Below, piece by piece: positions 16,439 to 24,169 of a DNA stretch of 35,103 nt. The notes beneath the pieces were generated by a model. That model searched no databases. It worked only from the letters and a program-made list of their open reading frames with translations, and had not been told where the DNA came from. Both the position numbers and the translations under genes were made by a program. The stretch is from Candidatus Faecousia faecigallinarum (lineage in GTDB: Bacteria > Bacillota > Clostridia > Oscillospirales > Oscillospiraceae): positions 1 through 35,103 of the forward strand of contig DVHJ01000052.1 in assembly GCA_018712145.1 (NCBI GenBank). Reading direction: 5' to 3'. Every line of letters starts with the position of its first letter. The stretch's first letter is position 1.

Positions 16439-17001
16439 CTGTTTTTTCCTTTCTGCGTATCTGGCTGCAGGCCCAGGGCCTGCATTTTTTCCTCCGCCTG
16501 CTGTTTTAACCGGGAAGAATGCCAGGCGATAAGCATAATTTCCAGGGCGGCGGCCACCCGTTCCCGGGCACCGGGAGTGGGGGCCCGATAGTCGGCCATT
16601 GCTGCGTCCAGGGCAGCGGCAAAATCCGGATAGAGATTCGTTCCTGCCAGGCGGAGGAAGATTAGGTACAGTAGGCCATCGTCAATGATGTCATCGCTTT
16701 CGTCTGCCAAGCTGCCGTTGACGTAGGACAGGAGCCGGCAGATGGACTCCATGGGCAGGGCAGCCTTCAGCATATGGATGATGGCAATCCGCCCCAGCTG
16801 GCGGCGGTTGTACTTTTTCTTCTCCGGCGGGGTGAGGAAGCCTCGCTTGATCCAGTTCTGCACGGTGTGAGGCTCCAAGCCGGTGATCTGGCAGACCTGG
16901 CTCAGTACCAGCCCCCCGGCAGCAAACAGGGAGGAAAACAGGGCTTCGGCGGCTTGGGGACTGTCTGCGGTGAGCACGGTACCGGGCAATGTCCAATTCA
17001 T
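16435..17001 (-). CDS. DUF1836 protein, MerR-like DNA-binding regulator
   Basis: Protein of 188 residues, DUF1836 family, common in Firmicutes. Residues about 40-100 form a MerR-like winged helix: VLSQVCQITGLEPHTVQNWI, then KRGFLTPPEKKKYNRRQLGRI, where the helix-turn-helix and the wing K-Y-N-R-R-Q are clear. The rest is helical with a hydrophobic centre (DDIIDDGLLYLIFLRL) and an ALEIMLIAWHSSRLKQQAEEK tail. No ligand cysteines are present. ATG 17001 has GAGGAG 8 bases upstream; longer in-frame extensions cross the promoter and are rejected. It is the first gene of the hflKC operon; palindromes at 17018-17028 and 17052-17064 are possible operators, so autoregulation is plausible. Confidence 0.82.
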   Translation of the reverse strand: MNWTLPGTVLTADSPQAAEALFSSLFAAGGLVLSQVCQITGLEPHTVQNWIKRGFLTPPEKKKYNRRQLGRIAIIHMLKAALPMESICRLLSYVNGSLADESDDIIDDGLLYLIFLRLAGTNLYPDFAAALDAAMADYRAPTPGARERVAAALEIMLIAWHSSRLKQQAEEKMQALGLQPDTQKGKNR

Positions 17002-17017
17002 GGCGATCACTCCTCTA

Positions 17018-17028
17018 CATCTCGAGAT
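17018..17028. promoter_or_regulatory. Possible operator in the DUF1836 leader
   Basis: CATCTCGAGATG, a perfect 12-base palindrome spanning 17017/17018-17028, lies between the promoter -10 and the ribosome site of the DUF1836 gene. A second symmetric site, CTTGAC-T-GTCAAG (17052-17064), covers the -35. Both are well placed for a dimeric repressor. Function is inferred only from symmetry and position. Confidence 0.4.
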
Positions 17029-17034
17029 GGTGAG

Positions 17035-17063
17035 ATTATACCACGCAGTTACTTGACTGTCAA
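17035..17063 (-). promoter_or_regulatory. Promoter of the DUF1836-hflKC operon
   Basis: On the minus strand TTGACA (17063-17058), 17-base spacer, TATAAT (17040-17035): a perfect consensus. The -35 lies within an inverted repeat (17052-17064). Confidence 0.92.
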
Positions 17064-17212
17064 GAGGAATTATAAGACTGCATAAAGATATTCTATATAC
17101 TGCTACACGCGGTCGTTGATTACAAATTTGTCCGCCCGGCAGGGATAGTTTTCCGGTATTGGCGGTCAATCTGCACAAAAAGCCGGGGTAGGGGAGGAGG
17201 GGAAGTTTTTGC

Positions 17213-17241
17213 TTGACATTTGCCGGAAAAGGGTGTACAAT
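17213..17241 (+). promoter_or_regulatory. Promoter of tRNA-Ala(CGC)
   Basis: TTGACA at 17213-17218, 17-base spacer, TACAAT at 17236-17241, 17 bases before the tRNA. Confidence 0.88.
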
Positions 17242-17257
17242 CCATTATGTTTCGTCT

Positions 17258-17333
17258 GGGCCCGTAGCGCAGCTGGGAGCGCATTACATTCGCATTGTAG
17301 GGGTCGGGAGTTCGAATCTCCTCGGGTCCACCA
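17258..17333 (+). tRNA. tRNA-Ala(CGC)
   Basis: A 76-base cloverleaf. Acceptor GGGCCCG pairs with CGGGTCC, with the alanine-specific G3-U70 pair. D stem GCGC/GCGC. Anticodon stem TTACA/TGTAG holds loop TTCGCAT, anticodon CGC (reads GCG). T loop TTCGAAT; CCA encoded at 17331-17333. Confidence 0.96.
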
Positions 17334-17336
17334 TAG

Positions 17337-17370
17337 AAGGGTTGACAAAAAAGATGTCAACCCTTTTTTC
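17337..17370 (+). terminator. Terminator of tRNA-Ala(CGC)
   Basis: An 11-bp stem (17337-17347 with 17355-17365), A-rich 7-base loop, then TTTTTT. Confidence 0.92.
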
Positions 17371-17397
17371 TTTCCGGATCTTTGCCCGAATACGACA

Positions 17398-17748
17398 ATG
17401 GGCAACAACAGAATCATCAGGTGCATGATGGGCGTCAGCAAAGTACCAAGCATGGATATGTGCGTACCCCAGTGTCCGGAGGAATGGGAGCTTTCCGCTC
17501 TGCGCCTGGTGATGAATCCTGCCAGGCTGTCTATGCTTCGGGCTATGCGGGACAAGCCAATGGCGGTGCAGGAGGTATCCAAGCAGCTGAATCTCAACGT
17601 GGGTGCCGTATCCAGAGATATCAACACCATGCGCAACGCCCGGCTCCTTCTGGTGGATGACTCCAGCGCCAGAAGCTTTTATAGCACCAACCTTGCGGAA
17701 ATTGAGAAAATTGCCTGCCATGTTCTTGATTGGCTGAAAAATTCCTGA
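17398..17748 (+). CDS. ArsR-like winged-helix protein, start uncertain
   Basis: Up to 116 residues. The part from about residue 30 on (ELSALRLVMNPARLSMLRAM, then VQEVSKQLNLNVGAVSRDINTM, then the wing ARLLLVDDSSARSFYSTN) reads as a winged helix-turn-helix of the ArsR/HTH_20 type that would bind DNA as a dimer. The N-terminal 25-30 residues look unlike the family, no ribosome site precedes the ATG at 17398 or the ATGs at 17425 and 17428, and the frame runs open backward through the terminator and tRNA. It may therefore be the 3' part of a gene truncated next to the tRNA. It is followed by transposase debris, which supports decay. Confidence 0.55.
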   Translation: MGNNRIIRCMMGVSKVPSMDMCVPQCPEEWELSALRLVMNPARLSMLRAMRDKPMAVQEVSKQLNLNVGAVSRDINTMRNARLLLVDDSSARSFYSTNLAEIEKIACHVLDWLKNS

Positions 17749-17950
17749 GGCGGGAGTTGGGGGGGAAGAATTGCACCAGCAGCCCCCTGCGCCAGTCGAG
17801 TAGAAGGTGCTGAACAGCCTCGGATCTCATGAAATTCTGTGTAAACGACGAAGTATTATGGTACGAGCACTGGCGGAAAAGTCAGGAATACCCACAAGTA
17901 TTTACGACAAAGTAGCCAGCCATGCGCACAACAGGAATTATTGAAGCCGT
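17749..17950. other. Intergenic region with no recognised gene
   Basis: A short open stretch from ATG 17859 reads MVRALAEKSGIPTSIYDKV and stops at codon 29. It hints at a fragment of a helix-turn-helix but is too short to assign. No promoter or ribosome site is seen. Confidence 0.4.
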
Positions 17951-18145
17951 ATGTTTAGCGCCAGCACAGCGAAGATCCATGAGAGCAGCAAATTTTGGTT
18001 GGATGAACTGAATGACCCGAAAAGCTGGGACGTTTTGGATGTTTACTTGTTCTGTACCGACAGCCTGTGTAGCATGATGCAGGCCATCCAGGTACTTGCG
18101 GCGGTTCGCTGTCACCACCAACTTTCTGCGGTAAAGTGCGTTGCC
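17951..18145 (+). pseudogene. IS256-family (mutator) transposase remnant
   Basis: The plus frame from 17951 reads HESSKFWLDELNDPKSWDV, LDVYLFCTDSL and AIQVLAAVRCHHQLSAVKCV. From memory of the family, this parallels the IS256 transposase core (ESSKFWL..LN.LK.RGV.DI...DGL....AI..V....VQRC..HQ.RNS.KYV), including the second catalytic Asp in TDSL, but with small deletions and substitutions. The upstream catalytic region and the C-terminal part are missing or out of frame, and no terminal inverted repeats were found. It is dead. Percent identity could not be measured. Confidence 0.6.
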
Positions 18146-18448
18146 GGGCATCTTGATTTGTCAACGCTTCCCATAAGCCTACCGTAATGCTGCCAGGCTT
18201 GCGGTGGGCTTTTCTTTGTCGGACTTTATTCTGGTTGCGGCCGGCCTTTATGGTTAGAATCTTTTCCATTTTTCCCAAGGAGGCTTGCTTTTTGCCTGAT
18301 TTTTGTTATGCTAATTCCGATACATGCTGCCGGGTGGTTGCCAAAGCGCCATCTGCAAGCGCATACATAAACTCCGGCGTTGGCGTACTGGCAATTCGGG
18401 TGGCATACCTGTCCATTCCCGCAAACTTACCCATAAGGAGCATTTGTC
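18146..18448. other. Intergenic region upstream of the GH2 gene
   Basis: No gene recognised. A weak promoter-like pair (TTGCTT, 16 bases, TATGCT) lies near 18286-18313. The right end carries the ribosome site AAGGAG (18434-18439) of the glycosidase gene. No LacI-type operator palindrome was found. Confidence 0.4.
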
Positions 18449-21400
18449 ATGACAGAACAGCAAAAATTGGGCCAACCGGTGGCCACGGAAGCGCATTTTC
18501 CCCTGAGCCGGGAAATTCCCCTTACCCAGGGATGGAAATTTTTCCTGGGGGACTACGCCAGCGCCAAAGAGCCCTGGCTGGATGACTCTGGCTGGCAGGA
18601 CGTGTGCCTTCCCCATGATTTCAGTATCTGCCAGCCTTTTTCCGCCGCCTGGGAGGCGGAGAGCGCTTTCCTGCCCGGCGGTGTGGGCTGGTACCGGCGC
18701 AGCTGCCATCTTCCTGCCGGCTGGGCGGGCAAACGGGTGCTGCTGGAATTCGGCGGCGCGTATGCCAGCGCCTGGGTCTATGTTAACGGCCAGTATTTGG
18801 GGGAAAACCACTATGGCTACGGCAGCTTTGCCCTGGACATCTCCGGCTATGTCCAGTTCGGCGGGGAAACGGTGATTGCCGTCCGGGTGGAAAATCCCAT
18901 CCCCACCAGCCGGTGGTATTCCGGCAGCGGCCTGTACCGCCGGGCCTGGCTCACGGTAACCGGGCCGGTGTACATTGACCGCTACGGTATCACCGTGACC
19001 ACCCCGGAAAAAGGCAGGGTGGCTGTGGCCGCCCGCCTGGGCAATGCCGGCGCCAATCCGGCGGAAATCACCCTCCGCCACACCATTCTGGATGGGGATG
19101 CCCCCCTGGCCCAGTGGGAGAGCGGCTTCCCCTTGGACGGCCGGCGCCAGGTTACGGCCAGCCTTCATCTGCCTGAGCCCCGGCTCTGGTCCCCGGATTC
19201 CCCGGCCATGTACACCCTGGCCACCGAACTCACCAGCGCCGGGGAAGTGCTGGACCGGGTGGAGACCCCCTTTGGCTTCCGGTGGTTCCGCTTTACCGAG
19301 TCTGGATTTTACCTGAACGGGGAGCCGGCAAAGCTCAAGGGCATGTGCCTGCACGCCGACCAAGGCGCCCTAGGCGCTGCGGCCTACCCCGGGGCCATTG
19401 CCCGGCAGCTGCGGTTGATGAAGGACATGGGGGCCAACGCCGTGCGCACCAGCCATCACGCCCCGGAGCCGGCCTTCCTGGACATCTGCGACCGGCTGGG
19501 TTTGCTGGTGGTGGAGGACTCCTTTGACTGCTGGAGCAAGCCGAGAAACGGTAACCTCAACGATTTCAGCCGCTATTTTTTGCAGCCCCTGGGCAAGGAC
19601 AACCGGATTTTGGACGGCACGCCGGAGATGACCTGGAGCGAGCACGCCCTGCGCACCATGATTCGCCGGGACAGAAACCACCCCTGCCTCATTCTGTGGT
19701 CCCTGGCCAATGAGGTGCAGGAGGGAGGCACCGGCCCCAGCCCCCAGTTCCCGGCCATTGCCCGGGACTTAGTGGCGTGGGTGGGCCAGGAGGATCCCAC
19801 CCGCCCGGCCACCGTCAGCGACAACACCAAGGGCCGGGATCCGGTGATGGCCCAGGTGGCCCGGATCGTGTACCAAGCCGGGGGCGTTGTGGGCTACAAC
19901 TATGCCAGTCCCCAGCAGTTGGACGAAAGGGCATATCCGGTGCTGCTCAGCTCGGAGACCTCATCCTCCATCAACAGCCGTGGGGTGTACCGGGTGACCC
20001 AGGGGGATGACGGCAACTATCACCTCACCGCCTATGACACTACCGCCGTCCCCTGGGGCACCACTGCCCACGAAAGCCTGTATGCCACCATGGTGCGGGA
20101 TTTTGTGGCCGGGGAATTTGTGTGGACCGGCTTTGACTACCTGGGGGAGCCCACCCCCTGGAATGGGGTTTCCCCCGGGCCGGTCACCTCCCTGGGGGCT
20201 GCGCCGAACAGCAGCTATTTTGGGGTGGTGGAGACCACCGGCTTCCCCAAGGACACCTACTGGTTCTACCGCAGCCAGTGGAACCGGGCCGCAAACACCC
20301 TGCACCTGGTCACCGCTTGGGACAGCCGGAATATGGCCCCGGGCAACCCGGTGTGGATATACAGCAATGCCTTTCAGGTGGAGCTGCTGTGCAACGGCCA
20401 GCCGGTGGGCAGGGCCCTGCGCCGGGATCACGTCACCCCGGCCGGCCACCGGTACCATACCTATGAAACCGAAAGCCTGGCGCCCTGCTGCCGGACCGCC
20501 ACCGGTGAAGGGGCAAGGGGGTTGTTTGCCGCCTTCTCCCTGACGTATGTCCCTGGGGAGCTTACCGCCCTGGCCTTTGGCGAGGACGGGGCGCCCCTTA
20601 AGGCCCAGGGCCGGCACCGGGTGGTCACCCCCGGCCCGGCGGCGAAAATCCGGCTGACCTGCAGCTGCCAAACTGCCTGGGACGATCAGCCCATTTACGG
20701 AGAAATTACCATCACCGACTGCCAGGGTAACCTGGATACCACCGCCGCGCCCCTGCTCCAGGTGGGCCTTTCCGGGCCGGGAGAGCTGCTGGGGTTGGAC
20801 AACGGCGACCCGGCCACCACGGAAAAGTACCAGCAGCCCAGCGTGCTGCTGGGGCCGGACCGGGGCCGGATTCGGGCCTGGGCGGGGAAAGCCCTGGTGA
20901 TCTTCCGAGCGGCGGGGCCCGGGGAAATTCGCCTGACGGTGGAGAGCCCAGGGTTGGAAACCAGCGTAGAAACGGTAACGGCCCAGCCGCCCGCCCCTTC
21001 CCCGACCTTCACCCTGGTTCGGGATGTGACCGTGCTGCCGGGCCAGATCCCGGCGCTGCCCCAGAAGACGGCGGAAGGGCACAGGATCCAGTGGGCAGCG
21101 ATGCCGGACACCGCCGTGCCGGGGGACTATCCAGTGGCGGGGCAGGTGTACTGCCCGGATATTTCTCCCGTTCCGGTCACCGGGCGGGTACATGTGGCCG
21201 CGCCGGTGGTGGCTCTGCAAAATGTGGCAGTGGCAGTGGCGCCGGGCACTTTGCCCAATCTGCCGGCCACTGTCCGGGGCCTGCTGGCCGGCGGCAGCCA
21301 CTGGGGGGAATTCCCGGTGCAGTGGGAACCGGGAAGCGATGGCCGGGTTTCCGGCCGGGCCATGGTGTATTTTGCCCCAATGCCGGTGACTGCCCAGATC

Positions 21401-21940
21401 CGGGTGACGGAGGAAACCAGCGCCATCGAGGGGGATGTGGCCCCGGCCGCCGCCCAGGTGGACAGGCTGCCCGGGTCCCTGACTTACCACTGGGATACCG
21501 CCCAGAATCTCAGCCGGGTGGAAATGCCGGGGGACGGCACCTTTGCCTATTCTCTGAACGGCACGGATTATCTGCCCCTACCGGCTAAGAGATCCGGCGG
21601 GGTGTATGCCTTTGGGCAAACCGTAAATCCCATCGCCCTGCGCATTACCGGGGACAACCTGCCGGAAGGGATCCGGATTGTATCGGTTTTTGGGGCCGTG
21701 GCGGCGGGCACGGCAGCCGCCTTGCAGGAAATCCGGATTGACGGAGCGCCGCTGCCGGGCTTTTCCCCGGCGTGCCGGGAATACCACCTGGCCGCCGCGC
21801 CGGAGCGGGTGTCCGCCACGGCGGTTGACCACGGGGCGGTGTCGGTGCTGCCCCCGGCGGGGGGCAAGCAGGTGATTGCGGTGATTTCCGAGGATGGAAA
21901 GGCCTTCGCCCGGTATACCTTATGCTTTGATCATGGTTAA
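18449..21940 (+). CDS. Glycoside hydrolase family 2 protein (beta-galactosidase-like) with Ig-like tail
   Basis: Large retaining glycosidase of 1163 residues. Order: jelly-roll sugar-binding domain (about 20-180, GVGWYRRSCHLPAGWAGK; FGGAYASAWVYVNGQYLGEN; RWYSGSGLYRRAWL), immunoglobulin-like domain (about 180-285), then the TIM barrel with VRTSHHAPEPAFLDICDRLG, the acid/base glutamate in ILWSLANE (about 422), the probable nucleophile glutamate in VLLSSE (about 503) and FVWTGFDYLGEPTPW. C-terminal beta domains follow, including two Ig-like repeats with PGDYPVAGQV- and FPVQWEP-type cores (about 850-990). No signal peptide is visible at MTEQQKLGQ, so it is probably cytoplasmic. ATG 18449 has AAGGAG 8-9 bases upstream. 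Exact substrate (beta-galactoside or other) is open. Confidence 0.92.
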   Translation: MTEQQKLGQPVATEAHFPLSREIPLTQGWKFFLGDYASAKEPWLDDSGWQDVCLPHDFSICQPFSAAWEAESAFLPGGVGWYRRSCHLPAGWAGKRVLLEFGGAYASAWVYVNGQYLGENHYGYGSFALDISGYVQFGGETVIAVRVENPIPTSRWYSGSGLYRRAWLTVTGPVYIDRYGITVTTPEKGRVAVAARLGNAGANPAEITLRHTILDGDAPLAQWESGFPLDGRRQVTASLHLPEPRLWSPDSPAMYTLATELTSAGEVLDRVETPFGFRWFRFTESGFYLNGEPAKLKGMCLHADQGALGAAAYPGAIARQLRLMKDMGANAVRTSHHAPEPAFLDICDRLGLLVVEDSFDCWSKPRNGNLNDFSRYFLQPLGKDNRILDGTPEMTWSEHALRTMIRRDRNHPCLILWSLANEVQEGGTGPSPQFPAIARDLVAWVGQEDPTRPATVSDNTKGRDPVMAQVARIVYQAGGVVGYNYASPQQLDERAYPVLLSSETSSSINSRGVYRVTQGDDGNYHLTAYDTTAVPWGTTAHESLYATMVRDFVAGEFVWTGFDYLGEPTPWNGVSPGPVTSLGAAPNSSYFGVVETTGFPKDTYWFYRSQWNRAANTLHLVTAWDSRNMAPGNPVWIYSNAFQVELLCNGQPVGRALRRDHVTPAGHRYHTYETESLAPCCRTATGEGARGLFAAFSLTYVPGELTALAFGEDGAPLKAQGRHRVVTPGPAAKIRLTCSCQTAWDDQPIYGEITITDCQGNLDTTAAPLLQVGLSGPGELLGLDNGDPATTEKYQQPSVLLGPDRGRIRAWAGKALVIFRAAGPGEIRLTVESPGLETSVETVTAQPPAPSPTFTLVRDVTVLPGQIPALPQKTAEGHRIQWAAMPDTAVPGDYPVAGQVYCPDISPVPVTGRVHVAAPVVALQNVAVAVAPGTLPNLPATVRGLLAGGSHWGEFPVQWEPGSDGRVSGRAMVYFAPMPVTAQIRVTEETSAIEGDVAPAAAQVDRLPGSLTYHWDTAQNLSRVEMPGDGTFAYSLNGTDYLPLPAKRSGGVYAFGQTVNPIALRITGDNLPEGIRIVSVFGAVAAGTAAALQEIRIDGAPLPGFSPACREYHLAAAPERVSATAVDHGAVSVLPPAGGKQVIAVISEDGKAFARYTLCFDHG

Positions 21941-21949
21941 CCCTGCTTT

Positions 21950-21974
21950 GGGGCCAGGCAATCCGCCTGGCCCC
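21950..21974 (+). terminator. Hairpin after the GH2 gene
   Basis: A perfect 10-bp stem (21950-21959 with 21965-21974), loop AATCC, 9 bases after the stop. It is followed by an A-run, not a T-run, so intrinsic termination is unproven. Confidence 0.5.
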
Positions 21975-21985
21975 GAAAAAAGGAG

Positions 21986-22014
21986 TTGACAAAAATCCCC
22001 GGGTTCGGTATAAT
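21986..22014 (+). promoter_or_regulatory. Promoter of tRNA-Leu(GAG)
   Basis: TTGACA at 21986-21991, 17-base spacer, TATAAT at 22009-22014: perfect consensus, 14 bases before the tRNA. Confidence 0.93.
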
Positions 22015-22028
22015 GACTAAGCTGTTAT

Positions 22029-22113
22029 GCAAGAGTGTTGGAATCGGTAGACAAGCACGTTTGAGGTGCGTGTGGCAACCGCCGTGGGAGTTCGAGTCTC
22101 CTCTCTTGCACCA
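22029..22113 (+). tRNA. tRNA-Leu(GAG)
   Basis: An 85-base class II tRNA. Acceptor GCAAGAG pairs with CTCTTGC. Anticodon stem CACGT/GCGTG (one U-G) holds loop TTGAGGT, anticodon GAG (reads CUC and CUU). Variable arm of the leucine type; T loop TTCGAGT; CCA encoded at 22111-22113. Confidence 0.95.
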
Positions 22114-22150
22114 CGCCGGAGCAAAGTCCGCTTTGCTCCGGTGTTTTTTA
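22114..22150 (+). terminator. Terminator of tRNA-Leu(GAG)
   Basis: An 11-bp perfect stem (22116-22126 with 22131-22141), loop TCCG, extended outward by G-U and C-G pairs, then TTTTTT. Confidence 0.92.
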
Positions 22151-22199
22151 TGCCGGTGGAATAAACGGTGCAGATTGCAAACTTTCTTGCGCCTTTTCG

Positions 22200-22242
22200 C
22201 CGAATTGAACCTGCGATGCCGGTTTCAATTCGGTTCTTTTTT
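22200..22242 (+). terminator. Second terminator downstream of tRNA-Leu(GAG)
   Basis: A 10-bp stem CCGAATTGAA (22200-22209) with TTCAATTCGG (22224-22233), 14-base loop, then TTCTTTTTTG. What it ends is unclear, since only about 50 bases separate it from the first terminator. Confidence 0.7.
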
Positions 22243-22319
22243 GTTACCGAAAAGATAAAAATATGTAATTTTTTGTTATAATCGTTACAATAAATGGAGA
22301 ATTTTATCCAATTTGTTTG

Positions 22320-22348
22320 TTGACAATCGTAAGCGGATATGATATTAT
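22320..22348 (+). promoter_or_regulatory. Promoter of the lipoprotein gene
   Basis: TTGACA at 22320-22325, 17-base spacer, TATTAT at 22343-22348. The leader to the ATG at 22454 is about 100 bases, purine- and AT-rich, with several TTTCCAG-like repeats near 22386-22412. Confidence 0.82.
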
Positions 22349-22453
22349 GTAGAAAATGACTTCGGAGGGAAGAAGTGGAAAAAAATTTCCAGCTTTTTCC
22401 AGATTTCTCCAGAAAAAAACAAACAACTTAAAACATGAAGAGGAGGATTTAAC

Positions 22454-23629
22454 ATGAAACAAACAAAAACCTTGGGTGCACTTGCGTTGGCGCTATTGTT
22501 GGCCCTGCCGGGCTGCCAGCACACCCCGGCGGATTCCACCGCACCCCAACAGACCACTGCGCCGGCCAGTGGGTTGGCGGAAACGGTCCCCACCGATCCC
22601 AACCACGTCTATGAGCAGGTGCAGGAAAATTTGCTCATCGATGCGGAGATTATCGCCCCGCCGGAGGGATCCACACCCAAGGTCTATGTGGGGGAGATGA
22701 AAACCTTCACCAAGGAAGAAATTGATGCATTCCTGGCCTGGAATGGGGACGGGATTGCAGAGGTGACCCGGGATGATACCCAGGACCAAAGCCACGCATA
22801 TGCGGGCAATTGCCAAAGCGGAAGCACGTTTGCGTTAGAATATAGTTTGAATAACTTATATCCACCAATTTTTTCGTATGTAAATTACGATCTAAACAAA
22901 AGATATTCATGTTATCAAATATACACAACACAATTTATGTATGAACAAGATACATCCCTCTACATTGCGGACCTGTTTGCGGAACCAGTGGATCTGTCCT
23001 TTGCCACTGCAGTGGAGGCTGAGACCCAGGTGCGGGAGGGTCTGGCCACCCTGAACCTGGGGGAGCTGAAGCTGAACCGCACCTTGTACATCAGCCATGA
23101 CCGGATGGCCCAGGCCGGGGAAATGCTCCAGGGCGACGAATGGGCCAGCGAGGTCAAGGGGAATACCGTCACCTACCCTCAGTGGGACGACTGGGATGAG
23201 GGAGACGACTGCTATATGTTTGAGTTTTTTTCCGCCGCCGATGGCGTCCCCATGACCTACCGGTTCTGGGACAGCAGTACCGTTTCCTATTCCCCCAATA
23301 GCATTGTGGTTTGGTATACCAAAGACGGCATCATTGAACTGAATATTCTTCATCCCTGGATCTTTGGCCAGGTGGCGGAGTCGCCGGAGGATACCGTCTC
23401 TGCCGGGGAGGCCCTGGCGGTGGCCAAGGCAAAATACACTAACATCATCTCATCCCAGAACCGGATTATCGAAAGCGTGAATCTGGCCTATGTCTACCGG
23501 CAGGATGGGGACGGCTGGCTCCTGCGGCCGGTGTGGGAAGTGAAAATCCGGCTGAAAGCCACCGATACGGTACCCTTCGATACCTTCCAGTATGTGGGCG
23601 TGGACGCCATCACCGGGGAGGAACTGTAG
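22454..23629 (+). CDS. Lipoprotein of unknown function with an AT-rich internal patch
   Basis: Secreted lipoprotein of 391 residues: signal helix with lipobox LALPGC (Cys21), then a Thr/Ala/Pro-rich linker. The remainder is acidic and aromatic-rich (for example TYPQWDDWDEGDDCYMFEFF) and ends in a repeat-like VWEVKIRLKA...YVGVDAITGEEL that resembles peptidase-propeptide-type (PepSY-like) folds. It recalls large hypothetical lipoproteins of gut Clostridia (DUF6034-like), but I cannot name it with certainty. Codons about 126-166 are strikingly AT-rich (30 G+C in the 120 bases 22831-22950) while both sides are GC-rich, yet the frame stays open. GAGGAGG precedes the ATG by 7-8 bases. A small secreted protein gene follows after 67 bases. 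Confidence 0.75.
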   Translation: MKQTKTLGALALALLLALPGCQHTPADSTAPQQTTAPASGLAETVPTDPNHVYEQVQENLLIDAEIIAPPEGSTPKVYVGEMKTFTKEEIDAFLAWNGDGIAEVTRDDTQDQSHAYAGNCQSGSTFALEYSLNNLYPPIFSYVNYDLNKRYSCYQIYTTQFMYEQDTSLYIADLFAEPVDLSFATAVEAETQVREGLATLNLGELKLNRTLYISHDRMAQAGEMLQGDEWASEVKGNTVTYPQWDDWDEGDDCYMFEFFSAADGVPMTYRFWDSSTVSYSPNSIVVWYTKDGIIELNILHPWIFGQVAESPEDTVSAGEALAVAKAKYTNIISSQNRIIESVNLAYVYRQDGDGWLLRPVWEVKIRLKATDTVPFDTFQYVGVDAITGEEL

Positions 23630-23696
23630 TCGGGTCTCTGCCAACCGGCAGTTTTCTGAAGCCCCAGCAAAATTGACAATGAAAGGAGGGAAAAAT

Positions 23697-24128
23697 ATGC
23701 AAAAGAGTAAACACAACCGGAAATTCCGGCGGAGAGTGGTATCCCTGCTGACCCTGGTTTTGATTCTGGTGCCCATGGTGGCGCTGGCCGTCTATGCTGG
23801 CTCGTCCAGCTCGGAGTTTAGTTTCAGCTTTAACTATGTCAATGACACGGATTATGACCGGGCCTATAAGTCCGACGTGGGCAGCTCCTCGGGCTACTAC
23901 GCCCAGGTCAACGTGACCGGCGCTTATTTTAGCGGCGGCGGAAGCGCATCCATGCATGTGGAGAGAACAAACGGAACTCGCGTAACGGATAACGAGACAG
24001 TCACTGGTACCTGTACCAAGTATCTTTACTACTACACAGGCAGTTTGGCAACGAACGCTTACGTGGATCTGACCGCTACTTTAACTTCCGGCTCCGGCGG
24101 TGGCTTCTCCGGCATTTGGTGGCCATAA
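23697..24128 (+). CDS. Small secreted beta-rich protein
   Basis: Protein of 143 residues. A basic N terminus (KSKHNRKFRRR) and hydrophobic core (VVSLLTLVLILVPMVALAVYAG) form a signal peptide, probably cut after A-Y-A. The mature part of about 108 residues is rich in S, T, G, Y and alternating residues (FSFSFNYVND; SGYYAQVNVTGAYFSGGGSA; KYLYYYTGS) and ends with GGGFSGIWWP. It has one cysteine. The outline recalls DUF2712-type small secreted proteins and lactococcin-972-like peptides found beside ABC transporters, but this is a resemblance only. AAAGGAGGG stands 7 bases before the ATG. It lies between a lipoprotein and an ABC transporter on the same strand. Confidence 0.7.
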   Translation: MQKSKHNRKFRRRVVSLLTLVLILVPMVALAVYAGSSSSEFSFSFNYVNDTDYDRAYKSDVGSSSGYYAQVNVTGAYFSGGGSASMHVERTNGTRVTDNETVTGTCTKYLYYYTGSLATNAYVDLTATLTSGSGGGFSGIWWP

Positions 24129-24144
24129 GCCGCCAATGTCCCCT

Positions 24145-24169
24145 GCCCCTGGCCCCATGGGCCAGGGGC
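24145..24169 (+). terminator. Hairpin after the small secreted protein gene
   Basis: An 11-bp perfect stem (24145-24155 with 24159-24169), loop CAT, 16 bases after the stop. Only TTCT follows, so termination may be partial. Confidence 0.55.

Noticed and set aside
17209..17397. N-terminal extension of the wHTH protein through tRNA-Ala(CGC)
   Set aside because: The frame runs across the tRNA promoter, the tRNA and its terminator, so it cannot be a real coding extension.
19961..21490. Long minus-strand reading frame of about 500 codons opposite the GH2 gene
   Set aside because: It is antisense to a clear enzyme, with composition rich in G, R, P, H and Q typical of GC-rich shadow frames, and has no ribosome site or motif.
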